The notes under the pieces: generated by a model
Told to the model about the DNA's origin: nothing
What the model saw: the letters and a program-made list of their open reading frames with translations, nothing else
The model's database searches: none
Position numbers and translations under genes: made by a program
Shown: positions 15,389 through 27,300 of the stretch, one piece after another
How the letters are laid out: every line of letters begins with the position of its first letter
How positions within the stretch are numbered: position 1 is the first letter of the stretch
Assembly: GCF_001431625.1 (NCBI RefSeq)
Contig: NZ_LLXT01000085.1
Location: forward strand, 1 to 64,000
Length of the DNA stretch: 64,000 bases
Reading direction: 5' to 3'
Origin: Stenotrophomonas geniculata ATCC 19374 = JCM 13324
GTDB taxonomy: Bacteria > Pseudomonadota > Gammaproteobacteria > Xanthomonadales > Xanthomonadaceae

Positions 15389-18300
15389 ATGTCGCACCCG
15401 CTCCCGTCCGCTGTTCATCCGGCCGCGCCGATGCGCCGCAATCATCCGATGGCGTGGGCCATCGCGGTCGCCCTGGGCAGCGTGGTGGCCCCGGCCAGCC
15501 AGGCGCAGCAGGCGTTCAGCCCGGGCTGGTTCGCCGAGCGGGGCGCGGCCCAGGGCAGCGCGGCACAGAGTGGCCGGATGCCCAACGGTGTGCCGATCCA
15601 GTTCCAGTTGCCGGCCCAGCAGCAGGATGCAGCACGGCAGAAGCTGCAGCAGTCGATCGACAACCTCGGTACAGCGGCGCAGGCGATTGCCCTGCAGCAG
15701 CGCTTGCAGGAACAGGCGCGGCAGGCGCGCCGCGAGGCTGGCTTCATCGTTGCCGATGGCCTCGGCAAGGATGGCCTGAGCGTCGACCAGAACCCGCTGA
15801 CCCGCGGCTGGCTCAATGCGCGCGACGCAATCCAGTCGCAGGGCAGCGACGGGCGGGTGCAGGTCACGGTCGAGCAGACCGCGGACAAGGCGATCCTGAA
15901 CTGGGAGACCTTCAACATCGGCGGCAACACCACGCTGAACTTCCTGCAGAATCCTGACTGGGCAGTACTGAACCGCGTCAACGATCCGCAGGCGCGGCCC
16001 AGCCAGATCCTGGGCCAGCTGAAGGCCAATGGCACGGTGTTCGTGGCCAACCGCAACGGGGTGGTGTTCGGCAACAACAGTCAGGTCAATGTACGCAATC
16101 TGCTGGCGGCTGCAGCACGGATCAGCGATGCGCAGTTCCGCGACAATGGCCTGTACAGCCCCGACGCCAGCAGCAGCGCGCTCAGCGATGCATTTGGCAA
16201 GGTGATGGTGGAGCAGGGCGCCCGCATCGCGACCCATGAGCCGACCAGTGCGACGCGCGGCGGTGGCTACGTGCTGCTGGCTGGGCACAGCGTGGAGAAT
16301 GCTGGTCATATCGAGGCGCGCAAGGGCCAGGCGCAGCTTGCTGCCGGTGACAGTTTCGTGATCCGGCGTGGCGTGGGTACGGCGACCAACACCAGCTCCA
16401 CCACCCGGGGCAATGAAATCGCGCCGCGCTTCATCGCTGGCAGCACGGCTGGCAGCGTGCGCAACACCGGCCTGATACGCGCGCTCGAGGGTGACGTGAC
16501 TCTGGCCGGGCGCAGTGTGGAGCAGGCCGGTGTGGCCGTGGCCAGCACCACGCTGGCACAGCGCGGCACCGTGCATCTTCTGGCCTCGGCCAGTGATACC
16601 GGCAGCAGCGTCACGCTTGCCGATGGAGCCACCACGGCGGTGCTGATCGAGGACGATGGCAAGGCCACGGTCCTGGATACGCAGCGTGACAGCCTCATCA
16701 AGGAGTCGGCAGAGCAGGACGCGATCCGCGCTGGCACTCGCTCGGCAACCTTCGACAATCTGTCCCAGCACAATGATCGCCGCGACCAGTCGCGGGTGGA
16801 GATCGTCTCGGGTGGCAACATCCGTTTCAGCGCGGATTCGCTGACGGTTGCCACGGGCGGCCAGATCATCGCCGATGCGGCGGCTCGCAGCTACGTAGAC
16901 GACGCCGCGCGCGTGGACGTGTCCGGCGCAGTGGGCGTACAGGTGTCGATGGAGAGCAACAATGTCCAGGTCAAGGTGCAGGGCAACGAACTGCGCGATG
17001 CCCTGGACAACCGCGACAGCGGCAAGCTGACCAGCAGCGAAGTCTGGGTCGACCGCCGCAGGCTCGTCCACGTTCCGGCCGGTACCGGGGGCTACGAGGG
17101 TGAGCGTTGGTACGCTGCAGGCGGCCTGCTGGAAGTGGGTGGCTATCTCGACAACCAGGGGCACTCGATCGGCGAATGGGCCGCGCAGGGAGGCACCGTC
17201 CTGCTGGGCGGCAGGGAAGTGATCACGCACGGCGGTTCACGCATCAACCTTGCCGGTGGCAGCTTGGATGTGCAGAGCGGCGCGATCCGGCAGAGTTGGG
17301 TGCGCGGCGTCGATGGCCAGGTCTACCGCCTTGACGACGCGCCGGGCGAGATGCTGTTCGATGGCCTGTACAGCGGCCATGAAGTAAAGCAGGAGCGCTG
17401 GGGCATCACCGAGACCTTCCGTGATCCGATTGTATTCGCGGCGCAGCGTGTCGATAACGGATACACGGTCGGCCGCGATGCAGGACGCCTGATCATCTCC
17501 GCACCGACCGCGGTGCTGGATGGGCAGGTTGAGACTGCCACCTTCCAGGGCGCGCAGCAGAACCGCAGGCCGGATACCGCGTTGGACGGTTATGCGCAGG
17601 CGCAGACGGCGGTCGCGCGCAATGCGCAGCTGTACCTGGGGCGCTACGACGGCCAGGGCCGCAGTGGTGTGTTCGGCTCGGATGTGCGCCTGGATGACAA
17701 GGCGCCGACGAAGGCGGCATGGTCACTGCTGGCGCCGGTCAACGAGGAGCGGCGTGACACGGTGTGGCTGGATATCGCAGCGCTGAGTGCCCAGCAGTGG
17801 GGACGGATCGACCTGGCGACCGCCGATCGCATCCGCATCGACGGCAACCTCCGGCTTCAGGCAGGTGGACAGCTCAACCTGACCGGCAGCGAGGTGGAAC
17901 TGGCAGGCGACATCGGCATTGCCGGCGGCCAGCTGTCGGCGGGCAACCTGCTGGATGTCCAGGGCCGGCCGACGGCGCTGCTGCACGATGGCCGCGCCCG
18001 CACCGCCATTGCCGACGGCACGCGGATCGATCTCTCCGGTGAATGGAGCAATGCAGCGCTGGGGGTGCCACTGGATGCGGGTGGTGCCTGGACGGATGGC
18101 GGCCGTCTGAGCCTGAGCAACAGCCATGACGTGAGGGTGGGTGCCGGGGCGACGGTCGACGTCGAGGCCGGCGCCGCGCTGGACCTGCGCGGCAAAGGTC
18201 GTATCGGCGCAGGGGGCAGCATCAGCCTGCAGGCGAACAGCAGCACGGTTGCAACGGACGGCAGCGGCCGGGTGCAGCTGGGCGAGGGCAGCCGGTTCAG

Positions 18301-21300
18301 CGGCCGTGGCCAGGGCAGCGGCACGTTCTCGCTGGGCACCGGTGGCCGGGTGCGGGTGGGCGATGCGGATCCGGCGGACCCAGCAGCGCTGCAGGTGGAT
18401 GCCGGCCTGTTCGGCAGTGGCTTTGCCCAGTACGACATCAATGGCCATCAAGGGCTGGAGGTTGCCGATGGCACGCAGCTGGCAGCGCGCATGCCGGGCC
18501 TTCGGATGACCGCAGACGCGCGTGTCGCGACGGACCGGAAGGAGGCACTGGAGAGCTGGCTGGCACCGCTCTACAGTGCCGATCCGATGAGCGGGCTGGT
18601 CCGCCAGCGCAGCGGTGCCAGCGTGAGCCTGCGCTCGGATCGCAACAGCGTCGGCGGCGACCTGCGGGTGGGCAAGGCCGCACTGATCGAGGTCGACCCG
18701 GGGCAGGCGATCTCCCTGCTCGGCGCCGGCAACATCGATGTGGAAGGCACGCTGCGTGCGCAGGGAGGACGCATCAGCATCGACGATGTGCGCCTGCCGA
18801 CCACGCTCTATGCCGGGCAGCGGAGCGAGCGGACCTGGCGGTTCGCCGACGGTGCGCTGCTGGATGCCAGTGCGGATGCGGTGTCACTGGCCGACGCCGG
18901 TGGCCGCCTGCAGGGACAGGTGCGGGCGGGGGGGCGCATCGAGATCGGCGGCGCGCTCGACTGGGAGAGCTCCGCGTCGGTGGACAACCGTCCGCCTGAA
19001 GCCTTCGTCGTGCTCGAGCGTGGCGCGCAGCTGCGGGCAGCGGGCGCCTCGGCGCCGTTGGATGTCGACGGGAAGGGGCGCACCCGGGTGGACAGCGACG
19101 GCGGGCAGATCGTGCTGCGTTCGGCCAACGCTCTGTATCTGGACGGCTCAATGGATGCCTCTGCCGGCGGCAGTGGCGCGCACGGCGGCACCTTGGGCGT
19201 GGCCTTTGGTGGCAGCGTTCATGCGCGCGGCGCGAGCGAGGAGGTGCTGCGCGCGCGCGGCATTACGCTCAGCCAGCGCAGCCCGGCCGACGCGGTGCTG
19301 CCGGACCGGCTGGAGTATGGGCACGCGGCGCTGTCGGTGGAGCAGATCCAGGCCGGTGGCTTCGACACCCTGTCCGTATTCGGTGACGTCCGCGCGGAGG
19401 GCGATGTCGACCTGCGCATGGGCCAGAGCCTGCGCATGTACGGACAGGGGCAGTCAAGCCTCGGCATGGCCTTGGCAGCACCGCAGTCCAGCGGCATTTC
19501 GCTGAGTGCTCCGCACCTGCTGCTGGCACAGTCGCACTGGCAGTCGCTGCCGGGTGAGAACCTGGTGGTCACCGATACCGTGGCGTCGGCTGCGGAAGGC
19601 GACCACGTGCTGTCGGCGAGGGCTGATCTGATCGACATCCGTGATGTCACCTGGCTGCCCGGCTTCAACCAGGTCGTGCTCGACAGCCGCAGCGACGTGC
19701 GGCTGCTCAACGCGGTGTCCAACGGCGGATCGATCAGTGCGTTGATGGCGAGCGGGTCGATGGACGTGAGTGCCGCCCGGCTGTACCCCACCTCCGGTGC
19801 GACGGGCTATCTGGTCGCGGGTGCGTCTGCGGCGACCGTGGCGACGCCCGGATACTGGTCAGATCCGGATGCGGTGCTGCGCATCCGGGGTACGGGTACG
19901 GCGGCGACCACTCCGCCCGAGTCAGCGCTGGGCGCGTTGCAGCTGGTGGCAGCCACCGTGCAGCAGGGCGGCAACGTGCAGGCGCCGATGGGGGCGCTGC
20001 AGCTGGGCGGCCTGGTCCTGGGCGGCACACGTGCCAGCCGGGTGGAGCTGCTGCCGGGCAGCATCACCTCCACCAGTGGCGCAGGTCTGGCGCTGCCCTA
20101 CGGCGGTACCGTGGACGGTGTGTCGTGGAGAAGGGGCAGCAGCAGCCTGGAGTCACTGACGCCGGCCGGCATTGCGTCCAATGGCGTGACCCTTACCGCC
20201 AACGACGTGGATGTGCATGCCGGTGCGCTGCTGGACGTGTCAGGTGGCGGCGAACTGACCGGCGCGGCATTCGTCTCAGGCCGCGGTGGCTCCGTCGACG
20301 TGCTGCGCACCGCGTTGGCCGATGCCAACCCGCGCTATGCGTTCAGTGCCTCCGGCAACCCGGTGTACGCGATCGTGCCGGGACGTGCCGGCAGCTTCGC
20401 ACCCAGCAGTGATGATGGCTTCGCTGCTCCAGCGGTGGGCCAGCAGATCACCGTACCCGCCGGCGTTCCCGGCCTGCCTGCGGGCACCTACACATTGCTG
20501 CCGGCGAGCTTCGCGCTGCAGCCGGGTGCATTCCGCGTCGAGCTGGGCGCGACGGGGACCTCCGGCGTGCCACAGCCGATCCAGACCGGCACCGGTACCT
20601 GGCGCGTGTCCGGCCGGCAGGGATCGGCACTGGGCGGGGTGGCGTCGCCGCTGCTCACCGACATCCTGCTGACGCCGGCGGCGGTGGTACGCCGGCATTC
20701 CGGCTACAACGAAACCAGCTACAACAGCTTCGTGCAGGCCACCGCCGACCGTCGTGGCGAGGCGCGCGGCTGGCAGACCATCGATGCGCTGGGCCTGACC
20801 CTGGCACTGGGTGAAGGCGCTGGTCGCGAGGGAATCGCGGCCATCGACTTCGCCGGCACGGCGCGTTTCTCCGCGGCCAATGAAAAAGGGCGCGGCGGTA
20901 CCCTGGTCGCCACGCTCGCCAGCCCGGCCGTGGGTTCGCTGGAGGTCGCTGCTGCCGGCAGTCCGTCGCAGGCGCACGATCGCGGCGCGACCTTCACCGA
21001 CGACGCACTCAATGCGCTGCGGCCGGAACGCATGGTGATCGGCGGACAGTTCAACGAGTCGGCTTCGCTGGTGGCGGTGTCCGGCTCGGTGCGCGATGTG
21101 GCGATCCGCTCCGGTGCGACCCTGCAGGCGCCGGAGATACTGGTGGCTGCGGCGTCCGGTGGCAGCGGCATCCTGGTCGAAGCCGGGGCGACACTCGACA
21201 CCTTGTCTTTCGCACGCGACAGCGCGTCCGCGCCGACCGTGCCCTATCAGGTCAATGGCGGCCTGCTGGCCGTCTCGAACCAGCGCCTGAACCTGATCAC

Positions 21301-24300
21301 CGGTACGACCGGTGTGGCGGCCGGGCCGGTCGCGATCGACATCGGCGGCTGCCAGACCGACTGCGAAGGCGAGGCACGGCTGGTGTCCGATGGCAGCATC
21401 GGGGTGGCCACCGATGGTGTGCTGCAGATGCGCGATTCCGCCCGTTATGGCACGCGCCAGCTTGGCGTGAGCATGGCGGCGCTCAACCTCGGCAGCGCCG
21501 AGGCGATCGCGCAGGCGGCGGCCGCAGGGGCGTTGCCAAATGGCATGACCATGAACCAGTCCGTGCTGCAGCAGCTGCTGCGCGGCAATGATGCCACCGG
21601 CGCACCGGCGCTGGATACGCTGAGCCTGGTCGCACGGGATTCGGTCAACGTCTTCGGCAGCGTTGACCTGGATGCGCGCGACAGTGCCACCGGCCGCGGT
21701 GGCCTGCAGACGCTGGTACTGGGCGCGCAGGCCATCCATGGCTATGGTGCGGCGAGCGACCGTGCGCGCATCCTGGTGGACACACTGGTCTGGGACGGTT
21801 CGCTGGCGGCGACGCAGGCGCCGGGCAGCGATGCGTCGGTGCCGCCGGCCGATCCGATGGTGGACCGGCTCGGCGCGGGGCAGCTGGACATCGTCACCCG
21901 CAACCTGCAGCTGGCGCGCGCCCCGTTCAGCCGTCCCAGCTCCGAGGTGCCTGCCAACCGTCAGGTACTCGGCTTCAGCGCCCTCAACCTCAGCGCGTCC
22001 GGGCAGCTGCTGTTTTCCGCGCTGGGCACGCTGGACGTGTACCAGCAGCGCGGCGACTATCTCGCGGACAAGGGCTGGCAGTACAGCGGTGGCAGCATCG
22101 GCATCGACACGCCGCTGCTGACGGCCGATCCCGGTGCGCAGCTGCGGGTGCGGACCGGCGGCGACTTCCGTCTGCAGGGCGGCCGCGGCACGACCGGCGG
22201 CGACGCGCTGGGCAGCGAACTGAGCATCGATGCGCAGCGGATCGCGCTGGACAGCTCGATCGCACTGGCCTCTGGCCGGCTGTCAGCGAGCGCGCGCGAA
22301 GGCATCGCGCTCGGCAGCCAGGCGGCGCTGGACCTGGCGGGGCGCAGGGTCACGCTGTACGACGTGGACAGGTACAGCTGGGGCGGCGACGTGCTCCTTT
22401 CCAGCGATACGGGGGACGTCAGCACTGATGCCGCCTCGCGCATCGATCTCTCGGCGCGCAACAACCGCGGCGGACGGCTGACGGTGAACGCGCTGGCCGG
22501 GCGGGTCGATCTGGCCGGCGGCATCGAGGGGGCTGCCAGTGGACGTTACGACGCAGGTGGCACCGTGGTGCCTTACGGCGGCGCAGACCTCGTGGTTCGC
22601 GCCGGCACGTTGCAGGACTTCGCAGGCTTGAACCAGCGCCTGAACGCAGGAGGTGTCACCGGCGGGCGCACGTTCCGGATCGGCGAGGGTGATCTGCTGA
22701 TCGGTGACGAGGTGAAGGCGCGTAGGGTCGACATCAGCCTCGACGCAGGCAGCCTGCGCGTAGCGGGGCGCATCGATGCCAGCGGCGAACAGGTCGGTGC
22801 GATCCGCCTGTACGCACGTGACGGTCTGCAGGTGGAGGGCACGCTGGATACGCATGGCACCGGCCTGCGCGTGGACAGCCAGGGCAAGATCATCGACAGC
22901 CCGAACCGGGCTACGATCGAACTGGGCAGCGCCGCCGGCGGGATCGACATCGGCGCCGGCGCCCACATGGACCTGCGCGCGGGCACGGCTGTGGCGGCGG
23001 GCGGCGGCCGCGGGCAGAACGACGGCGTGGCCCGCGGCACCCTGAAGATCGATGCGCCACGCATCGGCAGCAACGATGCGGCGATAACGGTCGCCAGCGG
23101 ACTGCGCGTCGAAGGTGCGGCCGATATCCAGGTCAATGCGGTGCGACGCTATGAGGACGCCCCCTTGGCGGACAGTGTCGACATCAACGGCAACCGCGCG
23201 CAGCGCGTCACTCAGCAATGGCTGGACCAGATCGTCGATCCGGACAACCGCACGTGGATGGACGGCGCGCTGGCCAATGCGGACCTCCGACAACGCACGG
23301 CTGCGCTGGGCGCGCACCGCCTGCGCCCGGGCGTGCAGATCCTCGCCCGCCGCAGCGAGGCCAATCCCGGAGGTGACCTGACCGTATCCGGTGACATCGA
23401 CCTGTCCGGCTACCGCTATGGGCCCGATGCCGATCGCAGTGATCCGGCGCGGCGCGGCTTCGGCGAGTCGGCGTCGCTGGTGCTGCGCGCGGAGGGCAAC
23501 ATCAACGTGCACGGCAGCATCAATGATGGTTTCGCACCGCCGCCGTCCACGCCGGACGAGGGCGGTTGGCAGTTGTATGAGGCTCGCAATGGCAGCGCCG
23601 GGCACACCCCCTTCGGTGGCGACCTGGTGGTGCCGGTGGACGGGGTGAAGCTGCAGCCGGGCACCGAGTTCCAGGCCGGCACCCGCCTGAACTATGACGT
23701 GCCGGTCGAATCGGTAACGCTTCCGGTCGGTACCGTGCTGCCCGCGCCGATGGTGATCTCGCAGACCCTGCGCCTGCCTGCGGGCACGGTGCTGGGTGCG
23801 GCGGTGACCACCCAGTCCGGGCAGACGCTGGCGGCGGGCACCGTGCTGCAGGAGCCGCTGGTGCTGGCGGCCGGCGCGCGGCTGGGCGCCGGCTTCCGCC
23901 TGCGCAGCGCGGTCCAGATGGCGGCACAGGAGTGGCCCGCCGGCGCGGTGCTGCCGGTTGCGCTGCGCCTGGCGCGGGAAGTCGAGCTCAAGGTGGGCGC
24001 GTACATCCCATCGTTGACCAAGGTGGAGCTGCCCGGCGACACGCCGGTGAATCTGCGGCCGGCCGATGCCAACGGCAACCAGGGGCGCAACTGGGCGCTG
24101 GCGCCGATGCTGGCCGAGGGCACCACCTCCTGGGACCTGACCGTGGTTGCCGGTGCCGATTCCGGCGCAGCCGATCCACGCAGCCGGCGCTGGGGCAGCG
24201 AAGGCAGCGTGGTGCTGGCCGACACCCACCAGGGCTCGATCGGTACGGTCAAGACCGAAATCATCTGGGTGGGTGATCGTGCGTTGACCGAGCGGGCATC

Positions 24301-27300
24301 GCTGGACTGGATCGGCGACACCTCCTATGCGGGCCGTCCGATCGCGGAGCTGGCCGACATGTACGGCTTCACCGAAGATGAGTTCTGCGCGATGTCGGCC
24401 GACTACTGCGGCCCGGCCCCCCGCCAGGTGGCCGCGCAGGGCTCGCTGGATTACTGGGGTGACGAGTCCTACGTGGGCACCCCTGCGAAGGACTTCGCGG
24501 CGATGTTCGGCATGACCGAAGACCAGTTCTGCAGCACCGCACCCAGCTACTGCGCCGGCGGTGGCACGCAGACCGAAGTGACAACTTACGGCAAGCGCGC
24601 GGGCACGCCGGCCTGGAGCGTGCTGCGCACCGGCAAGGGGGACCTGGAACTGCTCGCTGCCGGTGATGTCGTGATGAAGTCCGGCTTCGGTGTGTACACG
24701 GCGGGCACTCCCACCACGCTGGGCGAGGGCCGCGACGCTGCCTTCAATTCGCCCCGTGCAGCAGCCCCCAGGAACACGGCACTGCTGGGTCCGAACCTGG
24801 TGCCGGGCAGCTATGATGCCGCGTTGGCCGGCTACCAGGCCTGGTATCCCGATCATGGCGGCAACCTGCGCGTCGAAGCCGGGCGAGATATCGTCGGTGA
24901 CGTCTGGACCGGGCGCGCAGAGTCGGGCACCAGCGAGCGCGACTGGGCGCTGTACTCCAGTGCCGCGGTCGGCAATTGGCTGTGGCGGCAGGGAACCGGC
25001 AGCACCACCGGTGTGGAGCCGGTGCCGACCAGCTGGTGGGTGAACTTTGGCGCCTACACCAACGTGTCCGCTGCTGCTGGCGCCTCTCCGCGGATGGTCG
25101 GCTTCACCGGCTTCGGTACCTTGGGCGGCGGCAACTTGACGCTGGAGGCCGGGCGTGACGCCGGCGTGCGCGATGCGATAGGTGACGCGCTGGACTCGAC
25201 GATCGCACCGCGCTCGGGTGCGATCATCGCGGCGGTGGGATCGACCGGCCGGGTCAGCGATGGCCAGCTGCACCTGACCGGCGGCGGCGACCTGCAACTG
25301 CGTATCGGTGGCGCACTGAATCCGAATCTGCGGGCGACGTTCTCCAGCCTCAATGCCTCCAGGGCGGGACAGAATCTCGACCTCAACGGTACCTTCAGCA
25401 ATCTGCGTGGCAGCCTGCAGCTGGATGCGGGACGCATCGGTGCAATGGGCGTCACCCTGGAAAGCTACGCGACGCTGGGCCAGCTGCGTGCGGCCGATCT
25501 GTTCGCCGCCGACGCCGCTCGCCCGATGGGCGGGCCGGTGCTGGTGCTGGGCGATGCGGTCGCGCAGCTGCAGGCGCGGGGTGACGTCGTGCTCGGCGGC
25601 GTCGCCGATGCCGGTCGGGTTCCACTGGCCAACTACAGCGCGGTGGTGCAGGACAACGGCAGCCGCGCTGCGGGCAGCACCTGGTTCTCCCTGTGGACCG
25701 ACACGACCGCCGTGGACCTGTTCAGTGCCGGTGGCGACCTGGCGCCGGGCCTGGCCGGGCCGGAGAACGTGACCGGCAGCAATCTGTGGCCCGAGCAGGT
25801 TGCGCTGGCACCGGGCAGCCGGGAGGAGCTGCTGAACTACTGGCTCTATCCTTCGCGCTTCAGCGCCGTTGCTGCGCGGGGCGACGTCAAGCTGGACCGG
25901 ATCAGCACCACGCCGGGGACGCAGGATGTGATCCTGCTGGCACCCTCGGCGACAGGACGGCTGGACGTCCTGGCCGGTGGCGGCATCTTCGCCCAGCGTG
26001 GCGCGACCCAGATCGCGCGCTCCGCCAGCGACGCGCGCCTGCCGGGAGCCTTCGACCCTGCATTCATGGCCGAGCAGGGGGATTCCAGCGGCAATGTGAC
26101 CCGCTCGCGTCACAACCTGTCGGTGGACGGCAACATTGCATCGCCGCAGGCATCGCTTCCGCTGTTCGCCTTCGGCCCCAGTACACCGCTGTCCACGGTC
26201 TCTGCGGCACTGGCACCGAGCCGCTTCTACGCGGTGCAGGGCGACATCATCGGTCTGGCCACCGGCGCCCAACGCACGCTGACTCCCAACGGGGGGCAGC
26301 GCACGCAGCTGAACTGGTTCGAGGCCGCCGGCGCCGTGCAACTGCGGGCAGGCCGGGACATCCTCGGGGTGTCGATGACCGCGTTGAACACCGCGCCCAC
26401 CGACATCACGGTGGTGGCGGCGGGCCGCGACATCGTGCATCTGAACGCGACCATCGCCGGCCCCGGCAACACCGAGATCAGTGCCGGCCGCCAGCTGCGC
26501 CAGGAGGATGCGGGCAGCATCGTCAGCCTCGGTGGCATCGTGCAGGGCGATACCCGTCCCGGCGCCAGCATCGCGCTGACGGCCGGCAACCAGCAGATCG
26601 ATTTCGCGGCCCTGCGTGCCCGCTATCTGGATCCTGCGAATCTGGCCGATCCCGCGCAATCGCTGGCATCGCAGTCGGGCAGGGCAGTCAAGGTCTACGA
26701 CCAGGAACTGAAGCAGTGGCTGCAGCAACGCTTCGGCATGGCCGCCGATGGCGACGCGGCGCTGGCTGCGTTCGATGCGTTGCCGCAGGAACAGCAGCGC
26801 ATCTTCCTGCGCCAGGTCTACTACGCCGAACTGCGTGAAGGTGGCCGCGAGTACACCGATGCCGAAGGTCCGCGTTTCGGTTCGTACCTCCGTGGCCGCG
26901 AGGCCATCGCCACGCTGATGCCGGACAAGGATGCGACGGGGGCGACGATCCAGCGCACCGGCGACATCCTGATGTACGGAGGCTCCGGCGTGCGTACCGA
27001 AGCCGGCGGCAACATCGAGCTGATGGCGCCGGGCGGACAGGTCGTGGTGGGTGTGCAGGGTGTGGTGCCGCCGGCCAGTGCCGGGCTGGTGACGCAGGGG
27101 CAGGGTGACATCCGTCTGTTCAGCCAGGACAGCGTTCTGCTGGGGCTGTCTCGGGTGATGACAACGTTCGGCGGAGACATTCTGGCCTGGTCGGAGCAGG
27201 GTGACATCAATGCCGGTCGTGGTTCGCAGACCACGTTGTTGTACACGCCACCGCGTCGCGTCTATGACGGCTGGGGCAACGTGATCCTGTCGCCGCAGGC

